From positions 186,001-250,000 of the forward strand of contig JAVSML010001086.1 in assembly GCA_038503035.1 (NCBI GenBank): DNA of 64,000 bases. Direction: 5' to 3'. The first letter of the stretch is position 1. Every line of letters starts with the position of its first letter. The notes under the pieces are model-generated. The model did no database searches. It had not been told where the DNA came from and was given only the letters and a program-made list of their open reading frames with translations. The DNA is from Crocodylus rhombifer. Lineage: Eukaryota; Chordata; Crocodylia; Crocodylidae. Shown one piece after another: positions 45,653-57,334 of this stretch. Made by a program: the position numbers and the translations under genes.

Positions 45653-46365
45653 AGAACACTGGCACAAGTGACCAGCACCCTAGCCCTTGAATCCTGTTGG
45701 TCCAGGGGTTAAGTGACCCCAGTGAGTGGTGGTCTCACACATGGCCAGGTCTCTGGCTTTGTGGTGCAGGGAAGAGTGACAGGTCTGCGCCCAGGCAGGT
45801 AGCAGCAGGTCCAGGGCGGGGGCCAGGCCAGGGGGTCTGGTGGGAAGGAGACATCCAGGGACTTCTTCCCAGGGATCATGGGTGGGAGCTATGTAGTACG
45901 AAATATGAATGTGGCTGCCAGGAGGGTGTCCATGGCCTGGTGGTCAGCATCCTCCTGTTGCTGGAGCAGTCACTCCCACTCCAGGGCTTCCATTTGGACC
46001 CAGTAGTCCAGCTGCACTCAGTCCTATGCCTCCACCAGGGTGACATCCTCCACTCACCAGGCCTGCTCCTACACCTCTCATTCCTCTGCCACCATCACCA
46101 GTTGCCATAGCAGGATGGTTCAATCCCTCCTGTGCTGCTGGTGCAGCACACACATCCAAAAGTCTCCAGTGGTGGGTGGAGGCAACCCAGGCTTACATCC
46201 CTGCTTGGGCTGGTGGCCTCTACCCTGGGTTGCCTCCACCCCATATCTAGATGTTGCAGAGGCAAGAGGCAGAGCTCTGGAGTAGGAGAGGTAGACAGTC
46301 AGAAGCCCTGGTCTGGGCTCAGACCAGCTCCCTAGTGGCTGGGCAGACCCAGCACTAAAGTTAGC
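45653..46365. other. Unassigned GC-rich interval
   Basis: Open frames in both directions, with no motif recognised. It may be the interior of a larger DNA transposon that includes the MITE end at 46540. Confidence 0.4.
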
Positions 46366-46545
46366 ACTTGGTCATAACTATACGTGCATTACGGTGTATA
46401 GACTAATCACAACTAAATTTGATACCTGCAATTAGCCTCAGTTATTGCACAGTAAGGGCACATATGTGTAGACATGCACCTGTACTGCATAGTAACTTAA
46501 ACTAAGGCACATTAACACATCTCATGTAGACACACAAGCAATGGC
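46366..46545. mobile_element. TCTACAC-family MITE, partial
   Basis: The right end 'CATCTCATGTAGACACAC' and internal 'GTGTAGACATGCACCTGTAC' and 'TACTGCATAGTAA' words match the family. Confidence 0.5.
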
Positions 46546-46555
46546 ATAAAATTAT

Positions 46556-47275
46556 GGAATCATAGAAAATTAGCATTGGAAGGAACCTCAGGAGGTCATC
46601 TAATCCAATCCCCAACTCAAAGCAGGATCATCCCCAACTAAATCATCCCAGCCAAGACTTTGTCTAGCCGAGTCTTAAAAACCTCTGGAGATAGAGAGTC
46701 CACAACCTCCCAAGGTAACCTGTTCCAGTGTTTTACTACCCTCCTAATAAAAAAATGTCTTCCTAATATCTAACCTGAACTTCCCTTGGTGCAATTTGAG
46801 ACCATTGCTCCTTGCTCTGTCATCTGTCACCACTGAGAACAGCCTAGCTTCTTCCTCTTTCAGACCACTCTTCAGGTAGTTGAAGACTGATATTAAATCC
46901 CATGTCACTTTTCTCTTCTCTAAATTAAATAAACCCAGTTCCCTCAGCCTCTCCTCAAAAGTCATGTCCCCGAGCTCCCAAACCATTTTTGTTGCCCTCC
47001 ACTGGACTCTCGCCAATATATACACATCCTTTCTGTAGTGGGGGGGCCCAAAACTGAACACAGTACTCCATATGTGGTCTCACCAGTCTGGAATAGAGGG
47101 GAAGAATCATTTCCCTTGACCTCTAGCAATACTCCCACCAATGCAACTTATTATCCACTTTAACCCCCAGGTCCTTTTTGTTCAGAGTTACTGCCCAGCC
47201 CCCAGCCTGTATCAGTACATGGGATTGGTTCTTCCTAAGTGCAGAACTTTGCACTTGTCCTATGAGGCTCAAAGA
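46556..47275 (-). mobile_element. CR1 LINE 6, minus strand, 3' end only
   Basis: The 3' end at 46556 has the typical 'AGCATTGGAAGGAACCTCAGGAGGTC' form (read in plus, given here as a short landmark). The minus-strand frame 47061-46744 encodes [17 protein letters not shown] and [20 protein letters not shown]. It is 5'-truncated near 47275 (cDNA stop), about 720 bp long, and close to the subfamily at 30495. Confidence 0.9.
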
Positions 47276-49479
47276 GGGCACTGACCCCTTTGAGATTAAT
47301 ATAATACTAAGCTATGAGAAAAATGTGCTAAGCTTAAGGGGCAAGAATGACAAAATCACAGGCCACTCATCTGTTAGAATCACAGGAGACATTGCAAGGA
47401 ATGTTGTCAAGCCTTCTTTTTCAAACATTGGCTTAGTTACTCAACACTCAGGCCTCCTTGCTCCAGTATTAATTCTGTAATTTACATGCTGACCATTGAA
47501 AAGCGTGGGAGAGCCCTGTGATTATGCAGGGTGAAGTAGAGGGATGCATCTCCAGTAGTGCTCTAGTCTTCCTATTGAAAGAATAGATGAGATATGTGCC
47601 TCCATTGGCTAAACAGAATCACCCCACCAATCCTGGTCATGTGAGCGGCTTTTCTTAGGAGCAAATTAAGATCTGGCCTCATGTGTCTGTACTATGCTTG
47701 TCTCTTGCTCTTTGGGACAGGGTGAAGACAATTTTTTTTAATGAGCTGAATTAGATATAATCCTTCTCTTTGGAACAGAGGGGAAATGAAAACATTTAAA
47801 TGTACTACTTATCAAAAGGGGCTCAGAACAAAGACCATATTTAAATTATAACTTGCATACCCTAAAACTAACAGTGTTATTTCAAGGAGAAGCAGACCTC
47901 CTTCAGTCAAACCAGCAGGTAGCTCAGCCAACTTCAACTTCTTGCTAGTAGCTTGAAGTCTCTCTTGCATGATCCACCCTAGTTTCCAATGTGATTAAGA
48001 AGCTAGCTTGTGGTCCTGAAAAAGAATCCTTGTCATCCACCAAAGAAACCCTTGGCTTAAAGTCCTGAGAAATTTTTTCCTGATCATTTTTGCCCCCTTT
48101 GAGACCTAATTAAATTGTTAAAAGCTTTTTGAAATGTTTTCCTCTCTGTAAAATACATGCCATGCAAAATGCACCATGACGTTTTTCACCATAATATTGT
48201 TTGGATTATCAAAGGTAAATCTGAATTATTGGGAATCCATTAGAGTTGGATATTGCTGTACTGCTTCTGTGGTGCTTCTGAGACAGCTGCTCCTACTCTG
48301 ACCCCCTATTAAAGGCAGGATTATCCCCATCCAAACCATCACAGCCAAGTACTTTCCAGTGATGGCAATCCCACAGCTACCCTAGAGAACCAATTCCAAT
48401 GATGACTTGTCCTCAGAAAATGTTGTCAAGAAGTATGGCCTGCCTACCCACTCACACTCCAACTGTCCAACCTATAGATTTGGCATGGACAAAGTGTGAC
48501 TGGGTGATCAGGATATGTTTCTCTGAAGAGTAGCTAAGGGACAGTGACTTTGGCAGCAGCCCCAGGTGCTGTCTCTGGTAGGGTGAAGGGGAGGAGGTTC
48601 AAAAATACCTAAGATTTCATGTAACTGCATGCCTGCTATGACTGGCACCATGGCAGCCAGTGATGATGGGTGTTGCTCAGGGCACAGCTGCCTAGCTATG
48701 CCCCTGAAAAGTATTGTGGAAGCAATATGGACATACTCCTAACAGATGAGATCATTCAATTCATGCTAAAAATGAAGGATACATTTTCATTACATTTTCT
48801 TGATTGGTCCCTTTGTTTTAAAAACTTACAAGACTTTCAACATTAGGGAAAGGAAGTTGAGGTAGAAAAGATGCTTGCTGAAACCCAGGCTTAAAGGGAT
48901 ACTGTATTTGATACCATTCCTTTAATTTTAAATGTACTAGAGTAATTTTACCATGCTAGTTAATCATCATAATCTGATGCTAAGCTGCAATGCAGTGAAA
49001 AACATATTGGTGAATGAAGTGAACAGAATGACACTCTGAATACCAAGGCTGCAATTTTCTAAGGCAGTTGAGACAGGCAGACAACTACTTGAAATTCAGG
49101 TGAAAGCTGGATAAATAGCTCCTTTGGACACCTTTAAAGATTCCAGCTGAAAGACTCACATTGATGGATGTGAGAGTTGTTTGAGGGTAGCATCTCATAC
49201 CCTCTAAACATTCCCTGGTTTATAACCTTGTAATAGCAATATGTATCTGAGAAATTTTTATTTAAAAATAAAACAGATAAAAATATAACACAACTAAAAT
49301 GCTATAAATAAATATAGGCCTGCTTTGTTTATTGTTGCTTACTACAGGATCAGGCTTCTCTAGTAAATATTGTATCAACATTCAGGGTCAGATCCTTGTC
49401 ATTGTCTAGGAATACCTTATTCCACAAGTAGTTTTACTGAAGTTAATGGATCACTCATGGATTAAGATACCTCTCAGTG
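47276..49479. other. Unassigned interval
   Basis: No recognised gene or repeat over 2.2 kb. Confidence 0.55.
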
Positions 49480-49998
49480 GACATGTCTACACGAGATAAT
49501 TACTGTGGAGCTGACTAATTAACTCTGCATTAGTTTCATAGATTGATAGATGTTTGGGGCTAGAAGGGACCTCTTGATATCATCAGATCCAGCCCCCCTA
49601 TGCTTGGGCAGGAAAGACTGCAGGGGTCAGATGAGACTGCATCTACATGTAAAGACTCTGTGTCTACATGTTTGGCCCTATTAGGTTGCAGTAAGCTAAT
49701 GTTGTGGGTGATATCATTTACGGCATAGCAACACACATGTAGATGCTGATAAGGCTGGCTGGGGCACAAGGGTGCAGAATCACCGTTGTGACCCAGCCAG
49801 CCTCACTGCAGCATGATGAACCAGGTTGGAGAAGCCCCAGGCTGGCAGACTGAACCCCTGGGCCCCCTGCCAGCTGGGGCTTCTCCAACCCAGCTCAACA
49901 CACTGAGGTCTTAGACACATGCAAATGGCGCTCCCAGTAGCCATAAACTCCAGTGTGATATGCACCAGAGTTTATTGTTCCATGCTACTAGCATGTTT
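49480..49998. mobile_element. TCTACAC-family MITE containing a CR1 end
   Basis: Ends are TGGACATGTCTACACGAG and CATGTTTAGATGCATCCA. The right half is the reverse complement of 15704-15870. A CR1 3' fragment lies at 49537-49641. Confidence 0.65.
49537..49641 (-). mobile_element. CR1 3'-end fragment
   Basis: 'GGGGCTAGAAGGGACCTC' and 'GCAGGAAAGACTGCAGGGGTC' match the 3' regions of the CR1 copies at 7058 and 59500. It is about 105 bp of 3' end, minus orientation. Confidence 0.75.
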
Positions 49999-50617
49999 AG
50001 ATGCATCCAGTGAAATCTGAAGTAACTGGGTCTTGCTCTTAGAGCTAAATTTCAGTCAGCAGAACTACTTGTAAGAGTATACATTCTCACTGATATAAGT
50101 AAGATTGCACAAACTAATCAATATCTACCCCGATGAATTAACTATATAAAAAGAAGACACGCAAAATGAGCAAAAGAAAAAAGGAAAGAAAATAGTTAAA
50201 TAAACAAAGGCTAAACACAGGATTTTACTACTTGGGCTGAAGGAAGAAGCTGAGAACATTTCTTCTCAAGAGCTAGCTTTTTATTTGGCTGAAAAATGTA
50301 CCATTTCTCCAAATATATTTGTAAAGAAATGTTTAATAGTAGGCATTTTTCTTCATTTACTTTTAGAAACATCATCTATCTTATCTGCAGTAGGCATTAA
50401 AGTGAAATGTCAGCCGAGTTTAATGTGTTCACCTGCCTTCTTTTTTTTTGCTTGTGTTCGTTATGGAGGATTTTGACAATTATAGAGAATTTAATTAAAA
50501 CAATATTTGAAATTTTCTAACAATATTGAGATAAAAGATGAGTAATACGTGTGTTCTGTGTGTTCTGCAACATACTTCCATTTGATTACCAAATAGCATT
50601 TCTGATAAAAATACTGC
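49999..50617. other. Unassigned interval
   Basis: No recognised element; a short T-run near 50442. Confidence 0.5.
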
Positions 50618-50886
50618 CCGGGCATGTCTACACATGCGTCTGACTGCACAGTTGTTAGCACATAGTAAATGACTACCACTGGTATTGCACAGTCCCTGAG
50701 GCACACAGATACTTTCCAACCCTACTGTATAGTAGCAATGAGCTATTGCATTGTAGTTTGTTGCTACTGTGCAGTAGCGTTGATATCACAGTTTGTGCCC
50801 ACCAATGCTGTGTCACCATAGTGACGAGCTACATCACCATAGCTCATCACTACAGCAACATAGCATCTCGTGTAGAAGTGTCCCCT
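50618..50886. mobile_element. TCTACAC-family MITE
   Basis: 'GGGCATGTCTACACATGC' on the left is matched by the inverted 'GCATCTCGTGTAGAAGTGTCC' on the right. The interior has TACTGTGCAGTAG words and a 'CACCATAG' direct repeat. Confidence 0.7.
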
Positions 50887-50917
50887 GAATTATATGAAAT
50901 GCTTTATCAAAAAGCAG

Positions 50918-51700
50918 CTGGAGGGGGGGGGGGGCCGCGGTGGGAAGGGACTAGACCAGCTCAGCTGCAGGGAGGCAGCTGATTAGGAACAGGGGAGGGT
51001 CTCACCCCACGCCGGCCCCTACTTGGCCCAGCCCCCCAGCGGGACAGTAGAGGATGGGAGGGGATACTCACTGACCCCTCTCCAGACAGGCAGGGTCCCC
51101 CAAATCCCTGGCAGGGCCTGCCCTTGCCCGGGAGTACTACAGGTGCTGGAGGCAGGCCTACTGCACATGCGCATAGTTTAAAAGGAGCCTGCCAAAGGAA
51201 AAAAGCCTCAGAGAATCTTAGGCAGTGGCGTGAAATGCATAGGTGAAATACAGTTTTGCCCCCACACTCCAAAGCCCCCAGTGACCCCCAACTGCCGTGG
51301 AGCCCCCTCGCTGACTCCCGGCAGCAGCCAGAGGTAAGCGGGGCCGTGGTGGGAGGGGACTAGCTCAGGTCTGCTGCAGGGAGGCAGCTGATTAGGAACC
51401 AGGGAGGGTCTCACGCTACCCCAGCCCCTACTTCACCCAGCCCCACAGGGAGCCGCATGACCAGAGCTGCATGAACAGACCACGCAAATAGGTGCACTTG
51501 TCTGCCCAGCATGTGAGTTAGCATACAGTTTGCACAGAAGGGTGAGTGGGAGGGCCTGAGACCCTGCCTGTGCACCCCTGCTCTAGGGAATCCTATCCCA
51601 GCCATAGCCAGAACAGCAGTAGCATGCCACGGATGGGCACACACTGCACCTCTCAGGTCCCCTCGGGGTCTGTGGCCCCCTCCCCCTCGCTTCTCAGAGG
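50918..51700 (+). repeat. CR1 5' UTR, two tandem ~414-bp modules
   Basis: The block 50932-51040 (GGTGGGAAGGGACTAG.., GCAGGGAGGCAGCTGATTAGG..) recurs at 51345-51450 with about 90% identity. A G-run sits at 50922-50934. Tandem 5' modules can supply an internal promoter. CpG and GC are raised. Confidence 0.75.
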
Positions 51701-51711
51701 CCTCCACCCAG

Positions 51712-52722
51712 ATGGAGCCCATGGTTCTGGGCTCCACACAGACAGAGCCCCTGGCTCTCAGCTGCAGGGGCTGCCTGTCGTGTTTTCAGGCTCTGGGGCC
51801 TGGGAGCATGGCCATCTCCCCTTGTGAGGTCTGCTTCTTACTGGGGTCTCTGGCGTGCCAGCTGGAGGAGCTCCAGACCACAGTCCAGAGACTGCGTGCC
51901 ATCTGGGACTGGGAGCAGGAGATTAACTCCTACTGCCAGGCCCTTCTCCCCTGGGAGATGGAGAGTAGACCACGGTCTCCCCCCAGGACAAGGGAAGACT
52001 TGGAGACTTTCCTTACTGTCCAGCCCAGGGGTTGGACCAAGGTGGTCAAGGGCCTCAAGGCCCACTGCACCAAGGCCCCTGCCCTGCTGGAGCTAAGCAA
52101 CAGGTATGAACCTCTTGCAGCCCCAGAAGAGCCTGCTGAGTTGCCAGGTCCCACAGGCAACATGGGCTCTACTGTAGTTACTGCCCCCACTCTCCCCAAG
52201 ACCAGATGCAAAGTGTTTGTCTTGGGAGACTCCATCCTAAGGGGCACTGAGGGGGAATTCTGCCACTCTGACCCCTTCACCTGGGAAGTCTGCTGCTTCT
52301 CAGGAGTCCACATCCAAGCCATTAGGTAAAAGATCCCTAAACTCCTCCAGCCCAGTGAGCACTATCCCATGCTCCTTATCCATGTGGGCACCAATGACAT
52401 GGCTCAGAGCACTCCCAGCCAGGTTATAAGGCACTACAGGGATTTGGGAACAGGGCTAAGGGGTTTGGGGGTGCAAGTGGTGTTTTCTTTGATCTTTCCA
52501 GTCTCGGACTATGGGCTGAGTGGGGAGAGGAGGATCCAGGTAGTGAACCAGGGACTGCAGTGCTGGTGTCATTGGGAAGGCTTTGGCTTCCATGACCACT
52601 CTCCACTATTTGGTAAGAGAGACAGACAGCTGCTGGGAAGCGATGGCCTCCACCTCTCTCTGCTAGGGAGGAGGCTCTTCTCAGCCAGACTGGCTGACCT
52701 GCTCCACCGGGCTTTAAACTAA
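51712..52722 (+). pseudogene. CR1 ORF1 with SGNH/GDSL hydrolase domain, one stop
   Basis: A single frame is interrupted only by TAA at 52327-52329. The N-terminus has a Cys-rich patch (CRGCLSC, CEVC), then a short coiled coil (LACQLEELQTTVQRLRAI). The esterase-like domain follows: VFVLGDSIL (block I Ser, about residue 174), LLIHVGTNDMAQS (block III), and SDGLHLSLLGRRLF near the end (block V Asp/His). All expected catalytic residues are kept. CR1 ORF1 proteins of amniotes are known for this domain, whose role in retrotransposition is unclear. The end is 12 bp before the first ORF2 open frame. Confidence 0.88.
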
Positions 52723-52734
52723 GCCCGCCGGGGG

Positions 52735-53999
52735 ATGGAGGGACTACTGCCACTGATGACCCCTTGCAAAGCCAGCAGGCCAAGGCACTTAAGGGAACCC
52801 AGCCCTTCCCCAGCCCTAGATCAATCTGTGGGCAAGGTAAGGGCCACCAAGAGGATACTTGCCTGCCTGTACACAAATGCCAGGAGCTTGGGGAATAAGC
52901 AGGAGGAGCTTGTCCTCCTGCTTAACACAAATAATTATGATGTCATAGGGATAATGGAGACCTGGTGGGACTCCATCTATGACTGGACCACAGGTATATA
53001 TGGCTATACTCTGTACTGGAGAGATAGAATAGACAAAAGGGGCAGGGGTGTAGCTCTCCTTGTCAAGGAGAGCTATGTGTCCCTGCAAGCCAATATTGGA
53101 AACCAGGATGGATGGATGGAGACCCTCTGGGTTAAAATCCATAGGAAACACACCACAGGGGACATGATGGTGGCAGTCTACTATGGACCTCCTACCCAAA
53201 GTCAAGAGCTTGACCAGGAGTTTGCCAGGGAATTGGTTGAGGCTGCATGCTCCTGGTCCATGGTTGTCATGGGAGACTTCAACTACCCAGACATCTTGTG
53301 GGAAGAGTGCTCAGCTAAATCTGAGCAGTCGCAAAGCTTCCTCACGTGTGTGGATGACCTCTATGGACTCAAGAAGTCTATGGGCCAATGAGAGGTAAAG
53401 CACTGCTCGACCTGGTACTGGCAACCAGGGATGACCTAATCAATGACCTAACAATCGATGGAAAGCTGGGTAACAGTGACCATGAGCTGATCACCTTCAC
53501 CATCCACTGTAAAGTTGGCAAGTCAGTCAGCAATACAGAAGTCCTTGACTTTAGGAAAGCCGACTTTGACAAGTTCAGGAGGCTTCTCGATGAGGCCCTA
53601 AGGGACCATGACCCTAAGGGGATGGGAGTTCAGGAAGAGTGGTTGCTCCTCAATGAGCAATCTCAGGCAATTCCATCTCAGAGGAAAGGCAGCAAAAGGG
53701 CACAGCAGCCCCCTTGGCTCTCCAGGGAACTAACGGACCTCCTGTGGCTAAAAAGAAAGACCTACAAAGAATGGAGGATGGGATTCATCTCCAAGGAGGA
53801 ATATTCCGCACTGGTCCGGTCTTACAGGGAGCAAACCAGGAAAGCCAAGGCTGTGATGGAACTCCAGCTAGCTACAAGTATTAAGGGCAATAAAAAGTCA
53901 TTTTTCAGATATGTGGGAGCTGGAGAACAAGCTAGGGCAACATTGCACACCTGCTAAACCAGATGGGACAACTGATAACTGATGCCCAAGAAAAAGCCA
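52735..53999 (+). pseudogene. CR1 ORF2, endonuclease domain and linker
   Basis: The frame 52735-53391 contains CLYTNARSLGNKQEEL, VIGIMETWWD (catalytic Glu), VVMGDFNYPDILWE (Asp/Asn) and the KKSMG region. A one-base shift near 53388 moves to the frame 53388-53957, with ALLDLVLATRDDL, GNSDHELITF (catalytic Ser-Asp-His) and the linker with SRELTDLLWLKRKTYKEW. A further shift near 53957 leads to AQEKANLMN, where the nested CR1 interrupts. All endonuclease active-site blocks are recognisable, so this is a young copy, but two frameshifts disable it. Confidence 0.9.
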
Positions 54000-54009
54000 A
54001 CCTAATGAA

Positions 54010-54568
54010 CATAAGCCTGCAATGCGATGCTGCGGCTAGTAAAGCGACCATAATGCTGGCGTGCATTTATAGATGCTTCTCGAGCAAATCCCGGGACGTC
54101 ATTCTCCCCTTGTACTCGGCCTTGGTGAGGCCACAGCTGGAGTACTGCGTCCAGTTTTGGGCTCCACAATTCAAAAAGGATGTGGAGAAGCTGGAGAGAG
54201 TCCAGAGGAGAGCCACGCGCATGATCAGAGGTCAGGAAAACAGATCTTACGATGACAGGCTGAGAGCCATGGGACTCTTTAGCCTGGAAAAGCGCAGGCT
54301 CAGGGGTGATCTGATGGCCACCTGTAAGTTTATCAGGGGTGAACACCAGGATCTGGGGGAACGTCTGTTCACCAGAGCGCCCCAAGGGATGATGAGGTCG
54401 AACGGTCACAAACTCCTGCAAGACCGTTTCAGGCTGGACATAAAGAAGAATTTCTTTACTGTCCGAGCCCCCAAGGTCTGGAACAATCTGCCAGCGGAGG
54501 TGGTTCAAGCACCTACATTGAACACCTTCAAGAGTAAATTGGATGCTTATCTTGCTGGGATCCTATGA
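54010..54568 (+). pseudogene. CR1 ORF2 C-terminal domain (nested copy)
   Basis: This open frame of about 185 codons without stops holds the CR1 ORF2 C-terminus: [102 protein letters not shown] and a natural stop after the AYLAGIL end. It lacks the polymerase and endonuclease, so it cannot move itself. The perfect frame shows that it is a recent insertion. By accident it continues the host frame at 53963-54009. Confidence 0.9.
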
Positions 54569-54669
54569 CCCCATCTGACTTCCTGCCCTTTGGGCAGGGG
54601 GCTGGACTCGATGATCTCCCGAGGTCCCTTCCAGCCCTAATGTCTATGAAATCTATGAAATCTATTAAA
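54010..54669 (+). mobile_element. Nested CR1 3' end inside CR1 7
   Basis: A 5'-truncated CR1 of 660 bp starts at NISLQCDAAASK (54010) and ends with the tail ATGAAATCTATGAAATCTATTAA (54640-54668, short landmark). The host reading LMN just before it is followed by GYFASVF just after it (54670), exactly the expected next residues of the host ORF2. The left junction shares ATGAA with both sequences. Confidence 0.88.
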
Positions 54670-55752
54670 TGGGTACTTTGCATCAGTCTTTCATCAGTCC
54701 CACATGACACCCATGCCCATTACAGGACAGGGAGGCCTGGGTGAGGGAGATTCCCTGCCCTCCATCAATGCTGACCTCATGAAGGAACACCTTGAGAGGC
54801 TGGATACCTTCAAGTCATCTGGCCCTGACAATCTACACCCTAGGCCAGCATCATAACCTAGCCTCTGGCATAGATCTTTGAAAACTCCTGGTACTCTGGT
54901 AAAGTGCCCAAAGATCGGAAGAAGGCCAATGTGGGGCCTATCTTCAAGAAAGGGAGGAAAGTGGATCTGGCAAACTACAGGCCCATCAGCCTGACCTCTA
55001 TCCTGGGCAAAGTCTTGGAAAAGATTATCAATGAATGAGGCCATCCTTAACAGACTAGCTGACAGCAATATCCTGAGGGATACCCAGCATGAGTTTGTTG
55101 CAGGTAGATCTTACTTGACCAATCTCATTTCCTTCTATGACCAGGTGATCTATCACCTGGACAGGGGAGAGGAGATTGATGTCATATATCTTGACTTTAA
55201 AAAAGCCTTCAATCTGGTATCCCAGATCACCTCTTGGCAAAACTGGCCAACTACGACCTCGGGTCCACCATCATCTACTGCCTGGGGAACTGGCTCTGTA
55301 GTCAGACTGAGAGGGTGGCGATTGATGGAAGTCAATCACCATGGTGCCCTGTGACCAGAGGGGTCCCCCAAGGCCCCTCCTCAGACCTGTATTGTTCAAC
55401 AGCTTCATTAATGATGTGGACATTGGAGTCAGAAGCGGATTGGCCAAGTTCGAGGATGATACCAAACTCTGAGGTAAAGCATCCACACCTGAGGACAGGA
55501 GGGTGATCCTGGCTGACCTTGGCAGACTCAGGAAATGGGCAGATGAGAACCTGATGATGTTTAACACCAAAAAATGCAAGATTCTCCACCTTGGGAGGAA
55601 AAACCTGCAGCATCCTTATAAGCTCAGCAGTGCTACGCTGGCTAGCACTACAGATGAAAAGGACTTGGGGGTCATGATTGACCTCAAGATGAATATGAGT
55701 CTTCAGTGTGATGCTGCAGCTAGTAAAGTAAGCAAAACCATGACTTGCATCC
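54670..55752 (+). pseudogene. CR1 7 ORF2, reverse transcriptase (host copy)
   Basis: Continuing the host after the nested element: GYFASVFHQS, then fingers and palm (frames 54951-55020 and 55031-55354, with PIFKKGRK-like words, RPISLTSILG, HEFVAGRSYLTNLISFYD, EIDVIYLDFKKAFNLVS), the region around GVPQGPSSD, and a catalytic loop changed to FEDDTKL followed by a stop (about 55455-55472). Then comes ILHLGRKNLQHPYKL...DLGVMIDLKMNMSLQCDAAASK (55503-55752). Several frameshifts are present. The LTR insertion cuts the sequence at 55752. Confidence 0.86.
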
Positions 55753-56728
55753 TGTAACAGGAGTGCCGCTTTCAGAGCCTCGCTGGGCGTGCGGCTCTGG
55801 CCTCCTGTAATGGGCCGATCGCCCACCTACTCTCTCCTGCCACGTCTTGATCTTGCTCATAATTGATGAAGGGTTTAAATTAGCGGGAAGCTGCCCATTT
55901 TTGTGCGCCCCGATGACGGGGGCACCGTCTGCAGCTCCTTTTCCTCCCCTGCACTGCAGCCCAAGCCACGCAGATGGTGCTGGTGTGATCTCTCTAGGGC
56001 CATGGTATTAGGTCCCGGCCCTTTGCTTGCCTTTGGGGCTCCTCGACGCCCCTTCTCACTCTCGGGGCCCCTCACTGCCCCCTCACTCTGAGCTCCTCAC
56101 TGCCCCTCAACACCAGGGCTCTTCGCTGCCCCCTAACTCAGGGGCTCCTGGCACCCCCTAGTCGGGGCTCTTCACTGCCCCCTAACTATGGGGCTGGTCC
56201 AACGTACCCCCAAACAAAGCTGTGCCCTCTTCGGCACCACTCGCTGTGCCCTCTAGGTACCAGGAACCCCCAGATTATTGGGGAGCTCCCGTGAGGCCTC
56301 CTCACACCCCTACAGCCTCACTCAAGTCCTCCGATTGAACAAAAACACAAATGCAAAGCCCCTGGGCTACAACATAAAAACTAGACCCATCTGGTCTGAA
56401 ACAACTGGAAACCTCTCCTTACCAGAGAGAGAGCTCATCCACCCTCAGCAGGGACCAGGGTGTCCCAACCATCCGAGCTCTCCCCTTGCCCAAGCCGAGT
56501 TCCTCCTCCTTTGGCTGCTAGAGGGGAACTGCCCTCCTGGCCTTCTGCCTGGGCTTAAGAAGGGCTAAGCTCCACCCCTTCCTGGCTCTAGGCTTCCCTG
56601 GTTGCTAGGGCAACCAGCACCTGCACAGTCCTAGTGACTGGCAGCTCTGCCTCCCCCTTTCCACCACTAGGGGTCTCTCCTGAGCCATTTCTACTCTCAG
56701 TTGCAGGACACCTGAGAGCCCTGCGACA
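55753..56728. mobile_element. Solo LTR inside CR1 7, 5-bp duplication CATCC
   Basis: It starts TGTAACAGG and ends CCCTGCGACA, with CATCC on both sides (55748-55752 and 56729-56733). After removal, the CR1 reading TCI continues as HSYFS without gap. It is 976 bp long, GC-rich, with a 'GGGGCTCTTCACTGCCCCC'-type tandem stretch at 56036-56190. Transcription signals and orientation are not clear. It has no sequence relation to the LTR at 20357, despite the same length. Confidence 0.85.
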
Positions 56729-57334
56729 CATCCATAGTTACTTCTCAAGAAAATCCCAGGACGTTATTCTACCATTGTACTCAGCCTTGGTGAGGCCACA
56801 GCTAGAGTATTGTGTCCAGTTTTGGGCTCCAACATTCAAAAAGGACGTGGAGAAGCTTGAGAGAAGTCCAGAGAAGAGCCAGGCACATGATCAGAGGTCA
56901 GGAAAACAGACCTTATGATGACAGGCTGAGAGCTATGGGCTCTTTAGCCTGGAAAAGTGCTAGGGGCAATCTGATGGCAATCTGATGGTCACCTATAAGT
57001 TTATCAGGGGTGTCCACCAGGATCTGGAGGAATGATTGTTTACCAGAGTGCCCCAAGGGATGACAAGGTTTAATGGTTATAAAGTCCAGCAAGACCATTT
57101 CAGGCTGGACATAAGGAAGAATTTCTATACTGTCTGAGCCCCCACGGTCTGGAATAGCCTGTCATCAGAGGTGGTTCAAGCACCCACATTGAATGCCTTC
57201 AAGAGAAATTTGGATTCTTATCTTGCTGGGATCCTATGACACCAGTTGACTTCCTGTCCCTTAGACAGGGGGCTGGATTCGATGATATTCAAAGGTCCTT
57301 TCCAGCCCTAATGTCTATGAAATCTATTAAATAA
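56729..57334 (+). pseudogene. CR1 7 ORF2 C-terminus and 3' tail (host copy)
   Basis: Resumes at [22 protein letters not shown] and [20 protein letters not shown] (frame 56634-56918). It then decays through frameshifts (a missing base near 56865 and others near 56940 and 56990) while still showing LDIRKNFYTV and the final 3' UTR, to TCTATTAAATAA-like sequence at 57334. It is clearly more decayed than the nested copy at 54010, in line with being older. Confidence 0.88.

Larger units (their letters stand above)
50918..57334 (+). mobile_element. CR1 LINE 7, near full length, split by two insertions
   Basis: The host element runs from a repeated 5' UTR (50918) through ORF1 (51712-52722) and ORF2 (52735 onwards) to the 3' tail TCTATGAAATCTATTAAA (57334). 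Two later insertions interrupt it: a 5'-truncated CR1 end (54010-54669) and a solo LTR (55753-56728). Removing both leaves about 4.8 kb in correct domain order, the size of a complete CR1. Confidence 0.9.

Noticed and set aside
55753..56728. Same 976-bp length as the LTR at 20357-21332
   Set aside because: The two sequences are unrelated in start, end and interior, so the equal length is coincidence.
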